DNA of 64,000 nucleotides from Pseudomonadota bacterium (GTDB taxonomy: Bacteria > Pseudomonadota > Gammaproteobacteria > Burkholderiales > Rhodocyclaceae): the NCBI GenBank assembly GCA_018241665.1, contig JAFEDK010000001.1:1-64000 (forward strand), in the 5' to 3' direction. This document shows positions 1 through 9,202 of the stretch, piece by piece. The first letter of the stretch is position 1, and each line of letters opens with the position of its first letter. Below the pieces are notes generated by a model. It saw nothing but the letters and a program-made list of their open reading frames with translations, had not been told where the DNA came from and searched no databases. The position numbers and the translations under genes are program-made.

Positions 1-29
1 TGTAAAAAACACAGGGTACGGCTCTGTTT

Positions 30-59
30 CTGTGGGGGCGAATTCATTCGCCCCCACAG
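30..59. repeat. Palindromic element E1 (single-palindrome form)
   Basis: A perfect inverted repeat of 14 + 14 bases around a 2-base centre, with core GGGCGAATTCATTCGCCC flanked by CTGTGG and CCACAG. It is the short form of an element family seen at eight further places in the window. The bases to its right (about 51-90) contain loose, degenerate CACAG and CCCC stretches like those next to other copies. It lies about 90 bases before the first gene. Confidence 0.9.
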
Positions 60-152
60 GGAGCACCCCACAGACAGCCCCCGACGCCCTGCCCCCATAC
101 CAGCCTCAAGCCGGTGTAGCATCCTCTTTCATTCCCGTCCTGGACGCCCTCG

Positions 153-536
153 ATGAACCTGGAAAAAGTCATTTTCGGCTTCTTCATCGTCTTTGCCGCC
201 ACGCTGAACTTCGGCTTTTTCATAGGCGAGCTCGACAACCCGGTTCACCATGATCTCTACGAATTGTTCGCGGCGATCGTCGTCAACCTGATCGCCACGG
301 TGCTCAAGTTCGGCGACCGGACGCAGATCGGCGCTGTCCACCTCGCCACCAGCCTGGTGGCCGACCTGCAGTTGCTCGCCGCAGCGATGGTCTGGGGCTA
401 CGCAACCCACGTAGCCGGTACCGGCATCACCGCCGCCAGCATGTCGAGCATCGTCTCCCTGTCCGGCGGAGCACTGTTCGCCAACGTGGTGTCGGTGATC
501 ATCCTCATCGCCGAGACGATCATGCAGCGGCGCTGA
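153..536 (+). CDS. Small membrane protein, DUF6394-like
   Basis: A 127-residue integral membrane protein with about three hydrophobic segments: residues 5-24, a middle segment around 38-50 and a C-terminal one around 100-122. It resembles the DUF6394 family, whose function is not known to me. The stop codon is only 5 bases before the GTG start of the potassium channel gene, so the two are probably co-transcribed and translationally coupled, which suggests an accessory role for the channel. The ATG is chosen because it starts directly before the first hydrophobic segment; no strong ribosome binding site is visible. Confidence 0.75.
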   Translation: MNLEKVIFGFFIVFAATLNFGFFIGELDNPVHHDLYELFAAIVVNLIATVLKFGDRTQIGAVHLATSLVADLQLLAAAMVWGYATHVAGTGITAASMSSIVSLSGGALFANVVSVIILIAETIMQRR

Positions 537-541
537 GCCCG

Positions 542-2272
542 GTGGACAACACGCCCACCAGCACGATCTTCCTGGTCCTGCGGCGCCTGCGCGCGCCGCT
601 GCTCACGCTGATCGTGATCTTCGCGGTGTCGGTCCTCGGGCTGACGCTGGTTCCGGGTCCACCGGACGCCAACGGCGTGGCCCAGCGGATGAGCTTCTTC
701 CACGCCACGTATTTCCTCAGCTACACCGCCACCACGATCGGCTTCGGCGAGATTCCCTACGCCTTCTCGGAACAGCAGCGGCTGTGGGTGACCATCTGCA
801 TCTACCTCTCCGTGATCGGCTGGGCCTACACCCTGGGCACCGTGTTCGCGATGCTGCAGGACAAGAACTTCCTCAGCGCCCTCGCCGTGCAGCGCTTCGC
901 GCGCCAGGTGCGGCGCCTGCGGGAAGCCTTCTTCCTGGTCTGCGGCTACGGCGAAACCGGCCACATGATCTGCCAGGCTCTCGACGAACTGGGCTACCGG
1001 GCGGTCGTCATCGACAAGGACGAAGGCAAGATCGCCGACCTGGAGCTGCAAAGTTACTCCGCCGACATGCCGGCCCTGTGCGCCGATGCCGGCGTGCCCG
1101 ACACCCTGGTCTTCGCCGGCCTCACCAAGCCCCAGTGCCGCGGCGTCATCGCACTGACCGACCACGACCCGACCAACCTGGCAATCGCCATCTCGTCCCG
1201 CCTGCTGGCCCCTTCCATCCCGGCCCTGTGCCGCGCCGAGCACGCGGAAACCGCCGCCAACATGGCGTCCTTCGGCACCCGCCACATCATCAATCCCTTC
1301 GAGAAGTTTGGCGAGTACATGGCCTTGGCCCTGCGCTCGCCGTCGGCCTACCACCTGCTGCTGTGGCTAACCGGCCTTCCCGGCACGACCCTGACCCGCC
1401 ACCGCGAACCACCGAAGGGCAAATGGGTACTATGCGGCTACGGCAGTTTCGGCAAGGTGATGGCGACCACCCTCGAGAAGGCAGAGCTACCGCTGACGAT
1501 CATCGACAAGAAGGTCTTTGTCGATCCACCGCGCGTCGGCGTGAAGGGGGACGGCGCCTGCGGCGACGCACTGGGCAATGCGGGCATCGCCGACGCCGTC
1601 GGCATCGTGGCCGCCACCGGCAATGACATCGACAACCTGGCCATCGTCGTCACGGCCCGGACGATGAATCCGCGGCTGTTCACCGTGCTGCGCCAGAACC
1701 AGGTGGCCAACCGTACCCTGTTCAATGCGGTGGAGCCGGATTTCTCAGTGGTGCCCAGCGAGATCATCGCCCACGAATGCCTGGCCACGCTGACGACACC
1801 ACTGCTGGCCGTTTTTCTCGAGGCCGTCCGGCAGGCCGACGACGCCTGGGCCCGGACCGTACTGGAGGGACTCACCGGCAAGCTGGGGTGGACGGTTCCC
1901 GCCGTATGGAGCGTAAAGCTGAACCTGTCCCAGGCCCCCGCCCTGCACCGCCTGCTGATGCGCGGCGATGCCGCCCCAAGCCTGGCATCCATACTCAAGG
2001 CGCCCCTCACCGACCGACCTGAACTAGGCTGCATTCCGCTCATGCTGGCGCGGGATGGACAAGCGCCACAACTGCTGCCAGAGCTGGCTCAGCCCCTTCA
2101 GCCGGGCGACCACCTGCTCTTCGCCGGGACTGAAAGCGCTCGCAAGGAGCTCGGCCTGACCCTCTTCAATGAACACAGCCTGCGCTTCGTGCTGACCGGA
2201 CGAGACAGCCCTGGCGGACTCATCTGGGAATGGCTTGCCGGTCGGCGTCCGAATACCGGCGCGACACGCTAG
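542..2272 (+). CDS. Potassium channel protein with two RCK/TrkA domains
   Basis: A 576-residue two-TM potassium channel. TM1 is at about residues 17-37, the selectivity filter TTIGFGE at 64-70 and TM2 at about 82-105. Two nucleotide-binding RCK (TrkA-N) domains follow, each opening with a glycine-rich GYG motif (GYGETG at 135-140 and GYGSFG near 298), and a TrkA-C-like tail ends the protein. Carrying two RCK domains in one chain is the MthK/GsuK-like layout, so gating by NAD(H), ATP/ADP or ions is expected from the family. The start is GTG: the next in-frame ATG (residue 50) would remove TM1. It follows a small membrane protein gene by 5 bases. Confidence 0.88.
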   Translation: MDNTPTSTIFLVLRRLRAPLLTLIVIFAVSVLGLTLVPGPPDANGVAQRMSFFHATYFLSYTATTIGFGEIPYAFSEQQRLWVTICIYLSVIGWAYTLGTVFAMLQDKNFLSALAVQRFARQVRRLREAFFLVCGYGETGHMICQALDELGYRAVVIDKDEGKIADLELQSYSADMPALCADAGVPDTLVFAGLTKPQCRGVIALTDHDPTNLAIAISSRLLAPSIPALCRAEHAETAANMASFGTRHIINPFEKFGEYMALALRSPSAYHLLLWLTGLPGTTLTRHREPPKGKWVLCGYGSFGKVMATTLEKAELPLTIIDKKVFVDPPRVGVKGDGACGDALGNAGIADAVGIVAATGNDIDNLAIVVTARTMNPRLFTVLRQNQVANRTLFNAVEPDFSVVPSEIIAHECLATLTTPLLAVFLEAVRQADDAWARTVLEGLTGKLGWTVPAVWSVKLNLSQAPALHRLLMRGDAAPSLASILKAPLTDRPELGCIPLMLARDGQAPQLLPELAQPLQPGDHLLFAGTESARKELGLTLFNEHSLRFVLTGRDSPGGLIWEWLAGRRPNTGATR

Positions 2273-2305
2273 AATGGGCGTCAATAACACAACAGCATCA
2301 TCCGC

Positions 2306-2674
2306 ATGAGCACTGCAGGAATCCTTCCCGCGACCCTTTCCCGCGTCAGCTTCAGTGTCGCCCTGATCGTCATCTTCATCATGGCGATGATCCCGTTGCC
2401 GGAAGTGTTCAACGCCTTTTCCTGGCAGGACAAACTCGAGCACTGCGCCGCTTTTCTGGTGCTGATGCTGCTGGGCTGGAGCGGATGGCCGCGCCACCCG
2501 CGCGGGATCGCCGCTGGCCTGCTGCTGTATGGCGTGCTAATCGAGCTGAGCCAGCATTTCTTCACGCTCAACCGGGTCGGTGATCCCTGGGACGTGGTAG
2601 CCGACACCAGCGGCCTACTCATCGGCAGCTGGCTTACCCGCCTGCATGGCTCACGGGACACCTCCGCGGCCTGA
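2306..2674 (+). CDS. VanZ-like membrane protein
   Basis: A 122-residue membrane protein with about four hydrophobic segments. It has typical VanZ-family marks: WQDKLEH at residues 34-40 (conserved DK..H) and a later LIELSQ segment followed by an R..D..D..A pattern and a last helix. Members of this family are widespread; apart from a role in teicoplanin resistance for VanZ itself, their function is poorly known. It follows the channel gene by 33 bases in the same direction and is convergent with the next gene. Confidence 0.8.
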   Translation: MSTAGILPATLSRVSFSVALIVIFIMAMIPLPEVFNAFSWQDKLEHCAAFLVLMLLGWSGWPRHPRGIAAGLLLYGVLIELSQHFFTLNRVGDPWDVVADTSGLLIGSWLTRLHGSRDTSAA

Positions 2675-2767
2675 ACAATTCGACGCGGCAGCCCGCCCGG
2701 CACACTCCATCGGCATCAAGGCCCGCGGCGCCGAAGCACAGCCCAGCGGACCTCATGTCTTGTCCGG

Positions 2768-3229
2768 CTAGTCCGCCAGACCGGCGGACTTGAACAGATC
2801 GATGGTCGCGTTCTCGGTGAGGGTCTGCGTCGCATCGGCGCAGTCAATGGACACCGTCCGGCCTTGTGGCAGACGCACCAGGATAGATGTATCCCCTTTC
2901 AAGTCCTCGGTGATCTCGTAGCGATAGGCACCGCGTTCAAATGCCAAGCTCACCCCATGGGCCAGCAGACCGAAGGTGAAATACCCACGCGGGTGCATCA
3001 GCGTACGGGGAAACCGGAACTCCAGCCTCGACGGCCGGCCAGCCCGGTACTGGAGATAGCCCTCCTCCTCCCCCAGGTTCCTGGACGCGCACAGCGAATA
3101 CTGCCTGAGCCCGGCACGACAGGACCAGACCGTGCGCTCAGTACCATGGCACAGGGTCTTGACGTCCGCCATCGCCGCATCGCCCCATGCGGCCCCTACC
3201 AAGCCCAACAGGAAGAACACCTTACGCAT
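2768..3229 (-). CDS. Hypothetical exported protein
   Basis: About 153 residues beginning MRKVFFLLGLVGAAWGDAAMA, a clear Sec signal peptide with likely cleavage after AMA. An upstream in-frame start at 3244 would add five residues before this peptide and is less likely. The mature part has four cysteines (CHG, SCR, LCAS and DCAD), suggesting disulfide bonds in the periplasm. I do not recognise the family. It is transcribed alone, convergent with the VanZ-like gene and divergent from the GH19 gene. Confidence 0.65.
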   Translation of the reverse strand: MRKVFFLLGLVGAAWGDAAMADVKTLCHGTERTVWSCRAGLRQYSLCASRNLGEEEGYLQYRAGRPSRLEFRFPRTLMHPRGYFTFGLLAHGVSLAFERGAYRYEITEDLKGDTSILVRLPQGRTVSIDCADATQTLTENATIDLFKSAGLAD

Positions 3230-3447
3230 GCCAGTCAGCCCCACGCAGCGGAAGCACCTCGCCCCCTGTCCCGCATGTTATCAATCCCCGTGCCCGTTGC
3301 CGCAAGCTCAACGCGCCGGCATGCGCTCTTGCAAACCCCGAAACGGGGTCTATAACTGAGGGGCATTACGCTCGCAGCATTGACGGCCCCCGTCCCGGCC
3401 TCCGCACCTCCTGAACACGCTGCACAACAGCCCAAGGAGCAACGATC

Positions 3448-4074
3448 ATGCTGACTGCCGACACGCTGAAGAACGTGTTTCCCCTGTGTCCCGATCCCGA
3501 CGCTTGGGCCAGGGCGCTCGCGCCCGCCCTCGACAGATACGAAATCAACACCCGCGACCGCATCTGCAGCTTCCTAGCCCAGACCGGGCACGAATCAGGG
3601 CAGTTCCGCGATCTCGTCGAGTCCCTCAACTACAGCGCCGCACGGCTGGTAAAAGTCTGGCCCAAGCGTTTCCCCACCCTCGCCGCCGCCACGCCTTATG
3701 CGCAAAACCAGGAAAAGCTGGGTAATTTCGTGTATGCCAATCGGCTCGGCAATGGCGACGTGGGCAGTGGCGATGGCTTCCGCTACCGCGGCCGGGGCCT
3801 CATCCAGCTCACCGGCAAGAGCAACTATGCGGCGGCCGGCAAGGCCATCGGCGTCGATCTGGTCAGCCACCCGGAGTATCTTCAGCAGCCCGCGTATGCC
3901 GCCCTGAGCGCCGCCTGGTTCTGGCAAAGCCACGGGCTCAACGCCCTCGCCGACGACAAGACGGATGACGATGATCTGGAAGACTTCCGGGAAATCACCC
4001 GGCGCATCAATGGCGGCCTTGTCGGCGTGCAGGAACGGCTCGCGCTCTACAAGCAGATCGAAGGTCTCATGTAG
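3448..4074 (+). CDS. Glycoside hydrolase family 19 (chitinase/lysozyme-like)
   Basis: A 208-residue single-domain GH19 protein. It has the TGHESGQF segment carrying the catalytic glutamate, and YRGRGLIQLTGKSNY, a signature of the family. GH19 enzymes cut chitin or, in many bacterial and phage forms, peptidoglycan glycan strands. It has no signal peptide and no chitin-binding domain, and its size matches phage-type endolysins. An AAGGAG ribosome binding site at 3434-3439 lies 8 bases before the ATG. No holin, spanin or phage structural gene is nearby, so this is either a domesticated endolysin or a toxin-like muramidase. Confidence 0.88.
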   Translation: MLTADTLKNVFPLCPDPDAWARALAPALDRYEINTRDRICSFLAQTGHESGQFRDLVESLNYSAARLVKVWPKRFPTLAAATPYAQNQEKLGNFVYANRLGNGDVGSGDGFRYRGRGLIQLTGKSNYAAAGKAIGVDLVSHPEYLQQPAYAALSAAWFWQSHGLNALADDKTDDDDLEDFREITRRINGGLVGVQERLALYKQIEGLM

Positions 4075-4194
4075 CGCTGAAAGCACAGGCAGGAAAGATG
4101 CACGGCGGCTGTCTATAGTGGGCTTGTATAGCCTTGCGGAGCCATGGCGTGGCGCCACGAGGTGTGTCCAGCCCCGCTTCCAGGGAGGTGCATC

Positions 4195-4590
4195 ATGGCC
4201 GCCGCAGACTTCGGCTTCCTGCGTATCAAGGTCATCGCCCTGGCGGTCATCGACAAACACCGCGCCCACCGCTTCTACAGTGAAACGCTGGGGCTTGAGC
4301 CCGCTTATGAAGGCACGCAGAAGGTCGGCTATTTCCTCGGCACGACGATCCTGATGCTCAAATCCGGCTGGTACGGCAGCCCAACGGATCAGCCCAACCC
4401 CCGCATCACCATCGCCACCAAGCATGCACCGGATACCGCCGCCGCCTTGGCCGCGCGCGGCGTCCGCATCTCCGACCCGGTCCAGGCCTACGATGACGGC
4501 TTCAATGTCGGCAGCTTCCTCGACAGCGAAGGCAACAAACTGTGGTTCTGCTCACCGGTAGCAACGGGCGAACAGCTTCCGTCACCGTAA
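4195..4590 (+). CDS. VOC family protein (glyoxalase/bleomycin-resistance fold)
   Basis: A 131-residue protein of the vicinal oxygen chelate superfamily: an N-terminal strand FLRIKVIALAVIDKHRAHRFY, a middle LGLEPAYEG and a C-terminal SFLDSEGNKLWFCSP, the usual beta-alpha-beta-beta-beta pattern with a terminal aspartate/glutamate. The substrate cannot be told. The start at 4195 is chosen because GGGAGG stands just before it; an upstream in-frame ATG at 4144 would add 17 unconserved residues. Nothing distinct is seen between its end and the terminator at 4711. Confidence 0.82.
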   Translation: MAAADFGFLRIKVIALAVIDKHRAHRFYSETLGLEPAYEGTQKVGYFLGTTILMLKSGWYGSPTDQPNPRITIATKHAPDTAAALAARGVRISDPVQAYDDGFNVGSFLDSEGNKLWFCSPVATGEQLPSP

Positions 4591-4710
4591 GCGGGCATCC
4601 CGAACACCACGCCAGAGGCGACAAGCCAGTAGGCCATCGCCGGGATGAACGCAAAAACGCCGACCACATGGATCGGCGTCAGAAAAACGTCAGACGAGGC
4701 GCTGAAAAGT

Positions 4711-4742
4711 AAAAAGCCCAGCCGGTTAAGGCTGGGCTTTTT
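4711..4742. terminator. Bidirectional intrinsic terminator
   Basis: AAAAAGCCCAGCC and GGCTGGGCTTTTT form a perfect stem around a short GGTTAA loop, with A and T runs on both sides. It can end transcription of the minus-strand tRNA-Phe and of the plus-strand VOC gene. Confidence 0.9.
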
Positions 4743-4753
4743 ACTTGAATTCT

Positions 4754-4829
4754 TGGTGGCCAGTCGCGGAATCGAACCACGGACACGCGGATTTTCAATC
4801 CGCTGCTCTACCAACTGAGCTAACTGGCC
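4754..4829 (-). tRNA. tRNA-Phe (GAA)
   Basis: Read on the minus strand it is a 76-nt tRNA with a 7-bp acceptor stem (GGCCAGT pairing with ACTGGCC), a D-loop with AGCTCAGTTGGTAGAGC, an anticodon loop TTGAAAA (anticodon GAA, phenylalanine) on a GCGGA/TCCGC stem, a T-arm GGTTCGATTCC and an encoded CCA end. An intrinsic terminator follows 12 bases downstream. Confidence 0.97.
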
Positions 4830-4895
4830 CCGAAAGAGAGCGCATTATAGGAAGCCATCAGATGCTCGTCAAGCACTTTCTACTTTTATTTTCGA

Positions 4896-6407
4896 TCAGC
4901 CCGGCGGGAAGTGTTCTGACGCCGCCCGCGGCAACGCCGGGCGCCCGGCCGAATCCTCATCCGAGAGCGGGCGACTGCGCGGGAAGACGACTTGGGCGAT
5001 GGTGCCCTTGCCCGATGGATTGGGAATCAGGCTGACCTTGGCACGGTGCAGTTCGGCGATCTCCCGCACAATGGGCAGGCCCAGGCCCGAGCCGCTCTCG
5101 GCGCTCCCGAGCACCCGGTAGAAACGCTCGAAGACCCGCTCCCGGTCGCCCTCGGGCACGCCGATGCCGGTATCCTCGACCTCGACGATGGCACGCTCGG
5201 TGGCGATGGTTCGCACCGTGACACAGCCTCCGTCCGGGGTGTACTTGATCGCGTTGTCGATGAGGTTCTTCAGCAGCTCACCAAGAAGCACCGGGTTGCC
5301 GTCTATGACCAGGGGCTCATCGGTAGTCTCAAGACCGAAGTCGATGTTCTTCTGACGGGCCCGTGGAACGAAGTCACTGAGCATGTTGCGCAACAACACC
5401 TCCAGATCGACCCGCTCTACGGCGTAGATCTTTTCGTAGCTGGCCTCGGCACGGGCCAGGGACAGAAGCTGGTTGATCAGGTGGCTGGCGCGCTCCGCAC
5501 TCTGGGAAATATGCAGCAGGGAGCGATGGATCTGCTGCGGGTCGGTCTCCATGAGGGCCAGGTCGGTCTGCATGCGCAGGCCGGTCAGCGGCGTGCGCAT
5601 CTGGTGGGCCGCGTCGGCGATGAATCGCTGCTGGGCCTGCAGGTTTTCTTCGAGACGCGCCATCATCTCGTTGAAGGCGACGATCAGCGGTCGCACTTCT
5701 TCAGGCACGCCGGAAACCGAAATCGGCGACAGGTCGGACGGCCGGCGACGGCGGATCAGGCGTTGCAACTGGTTGAGCGGCGCGATCCCGCGGGACAACC
5801 CGAGCCAGACGAGGATCACCGCGATGGGGATGATCGCGAACTGGGGCAGCAGCACACCGGTCACCACCCGCGACGCCAGGGTGCTGCGCTTGTTGCGCGT
5901 TTCGGCCACCTGCAGCAGCACGAGCCGGTTGGGCATGCTGTCGATGGGGCGCAGGAACTGGTAGGCGACGCGCACTTCCTCGCCGGCGATGGACTCGTCC
6001 CGGTACATCACCAGATCGGGCACGACGCTCTCCGGCACGCTGACCTGGGGAATATCCTTGTCGCCGGCCAGCAACTCGCCCTTGAAGCCGATCACCTGAT
6101 AATAGACCGTGTCGTCCTCGTCGGCACGCAGGATCAGGCGCGCCGGCGCAGGGAAGTTGACCTTGGCCTGGCCGTTCTCCAGCTTGACCAGCCGGGCGAT
6201 GGCCCGCACGTTGACCGCCAGCGCCTGGTCATAGGGCTGATTGGCGATGCTGTTGGCGACGTTATGGGTGACGATGATGGAGATCGGCCACAGGAACAAC
6301 AGTGGCGCGAGCATCCAGTCGAGGATCTCGCCGAACAGCGAATTGAAGGCCTTGCCGTCGGCGGAGGACGCATCCTCTGCCACCTTGCGCCATCTAGGCG
6401 ACCACAT
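4896..6407 (-). CDS. TctE-like sensor histidine kinase
   Basis: A kinase of about 503 residues. A hydrophobic segment near the N-terminus (LDWMLAPLLFLWPISIIV) is followed by an extracytoplasmic 2CSK-type sensor domain, a second TM (FAIIPIAVILVWLGL), a HAMP-like linker, HisKA with H268 in DAAHQMRTPLTG, and a HATPase with NLIDNAIKY, DTGIGVP and GSGLGLPIV boxes. The 2CSK arrangement is that of TctE, which responds to tricarboxylates in other bacteria. The ATG at 6407 overlaps the end of the response regulator gene by 14 bases; a GTG at 6383 is an alternative. The pair lies downstream of the acetate permease genes, so a carboxylate signal is plausible but unproven. Confidence 0.85.
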   Translation of the reverse strand: MWSPRWRKVAEDASSADGKAFNSLFGEILDWMLAPLLFLWPISIIVTHNVANSIANQPYDQALAVNVRAIARLVKLENGQAKVNFPAPARLILRADEDDTVYYQVIGFKGELLAGDKDIPQVSVPESVVPDLVMYRDESIAGEEVRVAYQFLRPIDSMPNRLVLLQVAETRNKRSTLASRVVTGVLLPQFAIIPIAVILVWLGLSRGIAPLNQLQRLIRRRRPSDLSPISVSGVPEEVRPLIVAFNEMMARLEENLQAQQRFIADAAHQMRTPLTGLRMQTDLALMETDPQQIHRSLLHISQSAERASHLINQLLSLARAEASYEKIYAVERVDLEVLLRNMLSDFVPRARQKNIDFGLETTDEPLVIDGNPVLLGELLKNLIDNAIKYTPDGGCVTVRTIATERAIVEVEDTGIGVPEGDRERVFERFYRVLGSAESGSGLGLPIVREIAELHRAKVSLIPNPSGKGTIAQVVFPRSRPLSDEDSAGRPALPRAASEHFPPG

Positions 6408-7068
6408 CCGGCTTTTCCAGGCAGTACCCCAGGCCGCGGACGGTGACGATCTGCACACCGCTCTGCTCGAGCTTCTTGCGCAGGCGATGCACATAAACCT
6501 CGATGGCGTTGTTCGACACCTCCTCACCCCAGCCACACAGGTGGTCGACCAGTTGCTCCTTACTCACCAGCCGGCCGGCACGCAGCAGCAGCACTTCGAG
6601 CAGGCCGACCTCCCGCGCCGACAGTTCCACCACCTGCCCGTCTATCTTGACGACCCGGTCGGCCTGGTCATAGACGAGGCGCGCGTACTCGATACAACGG
6701 GCCTGGCCGGTACCGCGACGGGTCAAGGCCCGGACCCGGGCTTCGAGCTCCGGCAGCGCAAACGGCTTGGTCAGATAATCATCCGCGCCCGCATCCAGGC
6801 CGCGCACGCGATCCTCGATGCCGTCCTGGGCGGTCAGGATCAGCACTGGCAGCGCCGATTTGCGGGCACGCAGACGACGCAGCACCTCGATGCCCGACAG
6901 CTTGGGCAGCCCCAGGTCGAGAATCAGCAGATCGAAGGTCTGGCCGAGTAGCGCCGTATCCGCTTCGGCGCCGTTGGCAACGTGGTCCACCGCGTAGCCG
7001 GCTTTCTTGAGTGCGCGGCACAGACCGTCAGCAATGATCAGGTCGTCTTCAGCCAACAGAATCCGCAT
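6394..7068 (-). CDS. OmpR/TctD-family response regulator
   Basis: 224 residues. The receiver domain has the acidic pair EDD at 7-9, phospho-acceptor D51 in LILDLGLP and the TKPF lysine near 101. The C-terminal winged helix ends with VYVHRLRKKLE and VRGLGYCLE, diagnostic of the OmpR class. The start MRILLAEDD at 7068 is chosen over an upstream in-frame start because receiver domains begin here. It overlaps the following kinase gene and is its cognate partner. Confidence 0.9.
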   Translation of the reverse strand: MRILLAEDDLIIADGLCRALKKAGYAVDHVANGAEADTALLGQTFDLLILDLGLPKLSGIEVLRRLRARKSALPVLILTAQDGIEDRVRGLDAGADDYLTKPFALPELEARVRALTRRGTGQARCIEYARLVYDQADRVVKIDGQVVELSAREVGLLEVLLLRAGRLVSKEQLVDHLCGWGEEVSNNAIEVYVHRLRKKLEQSGVQIVTVRGLGYCLEKPDVVA

Positions 7069-7385
7069 GGCACTCCCGATGTGATGCAGAGGTGTAAGTT
7101 TGAAGTAAGCAGGCCGATGCATATTCGGCTTGCTGTTCTCCTTTTACTCGGTCTTGGGGGCATCGGCCCGGCTTTCGCTGGACCACGCCTCGGGGGATCG
7201 GGCCGCCCGACGGCTCTGTCCCCCGCCGTCTTTTTCCTGCTTGGCCGGCTCCGGCCTTTCCAGCGCACCTTACCGCCACCGCGGGCTTTCAAGGGCGCAA
7301 CGACATTCCCAAAACGAATCCGCTCGAGTCTAGCACAGGGCTGCGCACGCCATTTCTGCACGCCAATGCCTGGCACGCAAATTAA
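7069..7385. other. Intergenic gap before the response regulator gene
   Basis: About 317 bases between the actP terminator and the response regulator start. Short reading frames here have no conserved features. It should hold the promoter of the two-component pair, but I cannot point to convincing -35/-10 boxes. Confidence 0.5.
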
Positions 7386-7447
7386 AACCCCGGCGTCCTT
7401 TCGGACCGCCGGGGTTGGCGAACGACCGCCGGGCTTTCGCCCGGCGG
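7386..7447 (-). terminator. Two consecutive hairpins after actP
   Basis: Two GC-rich stem-loops stand just downstream of the actP stop codon. The first, AACCCCGGC to GCCGGGGTT (7386-7416), ends near TTTTAAT when read on the minus strand. The second is CCGCCGGGC TTTC GCCCGGCGG (7426-7447). Together they should separate actP from the two-component genes. Confidence 0.75.
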
Positions 7448-7456
7448 GAATACAGC

Positions 7457-9202
7457 TTAGTGACTGGAAGCAGTCGCTGCGCCGATACCGGTTTCGGAAC
7501 GGATCAGCTGGGCCGCGAAGTCCTCACGCTCCTTCTGGGCATTCGGGCTGCGGTCGAGCAGCGAGAAGATCCAGATACCGACGAAGCCGATGGTCATGGA
7601 GAACAGGGCCGGCGAGGTGTAGGGGAACGGTGCGGAACCCTTCGGGTTGCCGAGGGTAGCGACCCACACGGAATCCGACAGCACGGTCATCACCACGGCG
7701 CTGAGCAGGCCGAGGAAACCACCGATCACCGCGCCCTTGGTGGTGCAGTCCTTCCACAGCACGCTCATGAAGAGCACCGGGAAGTTGGCGGAAGCGGCGA
7801 TCGCGAAGGCCAGGGACACCATGAAGGCGATGTTCTGCTTCTCGAAGGCGATACCCAGAACCACCGCGATGACACCCAGCACGACCGTGGTGATACGGGA
7901 CACACGCAGTTCGGCAGCGGAATCGGCGTTGCCGTTCTTGAACACGGTGGCGTACAGGTCATGGGACACGGCGGAAGCGCCGGACAGGGTCAGACCTGCA
8001 ACCACAGCCAGGATGGTGGCAAAGGCAACCGCGGAGATGAAGCCGAGGAAGATGTTGCCGCCAACCGCATTGGCCAGGTGGATAGCCGCCATGTTGCCGC
8101 CGCCCTTCAGCGCGCCCTTGGCATCCAGGAACTCCGGATTGGTCAGCACGAAGGTGATCGCGCCGAAGCCGATGATGAAGGTCAGGATGTAGAAGTAGCC
8201 GATCCAGACGGTCGCCCAACCCACGGACTTACGTGCTTCCTTGGCATCCGGCACGGTGAAGAAGCGCATCAGGATGTGGGGCAGACCGGCGGTACCGAAC
8301 ATCAGCGCCATGCCGAAGGAAATCGCGGAGATCGGATCCTTCACGAAGGAACCCGGGCCCATGATGGAGTCGCCCTTCTTGGCGGCAGCCACGGCGATAT
8401 CCACGCCCTTGGCGGCAGCTTCCTCGATCAGCTTGGCATCCTTGGCCGCCAGCGCGGTCTTGATCTCGACGGCCTTGGCGAACATGGCCTCGGGGCTGAA
8501 GCCGAACTTGACCAGCACCATGAAAGCCATGAAGGAGGCGCCAGCGAGCAGCAGGCAGGCCTTGATGATCTGCACCCAGGTGGTGGCGGTCATGCCACCG
8601 AAGAGCACATAAACCATCATCAGCGCACCGACCACGACCACCGCGATCCAGTACTCGAGACCGAACAGCAGCTTGATCAGCTGACCGGCACCGACCATCT
8701 GGGCGATGAGGTAGAAGGCCACGACGACCAGCGTGCCGGAGGCCGCGAAGGCGCGGATCGGGGTTTGCTGGAAGCGGTAACCGGCCACGTCGGCGAAGGT
8801 GAACTTGCCGAGGTTACGCAGGCGCTCGGCCATCAGGAAGGTGATCACCGGCCAGCCAACCAGGAAGCCGATCGCATAGATCAGGCCATCGTAGCCGTTG
8901 GCCATCACTGCGGCAGAAATACCCAGGAAGGACGCGGCGGACATGTAGTCGCCGGCGATCGCCAGGCCGTTCTGGAAACCGGTGATGCCACCGCCGGCAG
9001 TATAGAAGTCAGCCGCCGACTTGGTCTTGGATGCGGCCCACTTGGTGATGAACATCGTGCCGGCAACGAACACGCCGAACATGATGATCGCCGTCCAGTT
9101 GGTGGCCTGCTTTTCAGCCTGGCCCAGATCGGCACCGGCAGCCAGCGCGGCACCGGAAGCCACGACGGCCAGCAGGCCGAGGAAAAGTTTGGAAACGCGC
9201 AT
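7457..9202 (-). CDS. actP: Cation/acetate symporter ActP
   Basis: A 581-residue solute:sodium symporter. It starts with a cleavable-looking signal peptide ([16 protein letters not shown]) and has about 13 further membrane segments. The sequence closely follows the ActP subgroup of the SSF family (for example [18 protein letters not shown] and [18 protein letters not shown]), which import acetate and other short-chain monocarboxylates. The ATG overlaps the stop of the upstream DUF485 gene (TGATG), so the two are translationally coupled, as usual for actP. A long insert near residues 260-300 is normal in this subgroup. The gene is followed by strong hairpins. Confidence 0.93.
   Translation of the reverse strand: MRVSKLFLGLLAVVASGAALAAGADLGQAEKQATNWTAIIMFGVFVAGTMFITKWAASKTKSAADFYTAGGGITGFQNGLAIAGDYMSAASFLGISAAVMANGYDGLIYAIGFLVGWPVITFLMAERLRNLGKFTFADVAGYRFQQTPIRAFAASGTLVVVAFYLIAQMVGAGQLIKLLFGLEYWIAVVVVGALMMVYVLFGGMTATTWVQIIKACLLLAGASFMAFMVLVKFGFSPEAMFAKAVEIKTALAAKDAKLIEEAAAKGVDIAVAAAKKGDSIMGPGSFVKDPISAISFGMALMFGTAGLPHILMRFFTVPDAKEARKSVGWATVWIGYFYILTFIIGFGAITFVLTNPEFLDAKGALKGGGNMAAIHLANAVGGNIFLGFISAVAFATILAVVAGLTLSGASAVSHDLYATVFKNGNADSAAELRVSRITTVVLGVIAVVLGIAFEKQNIAFMVSLAFAIAASANFPVLFMSVLWKDCTTKGAVIGGFLGLLSAVVMTVLSDSVWVATLGNPKGSAPFPYTSPALFSMTIGFVGIWIFSLLDRSPNAQKEREDFAAQLIRSETGIGAATASSH

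Noticed and set aside
4488..4814. Open frame across the VOC gene end and tRNA-Phe
   Set aside because: Overlaps a tRNA and a terminator; such frames near tRNA genes are artefacts.
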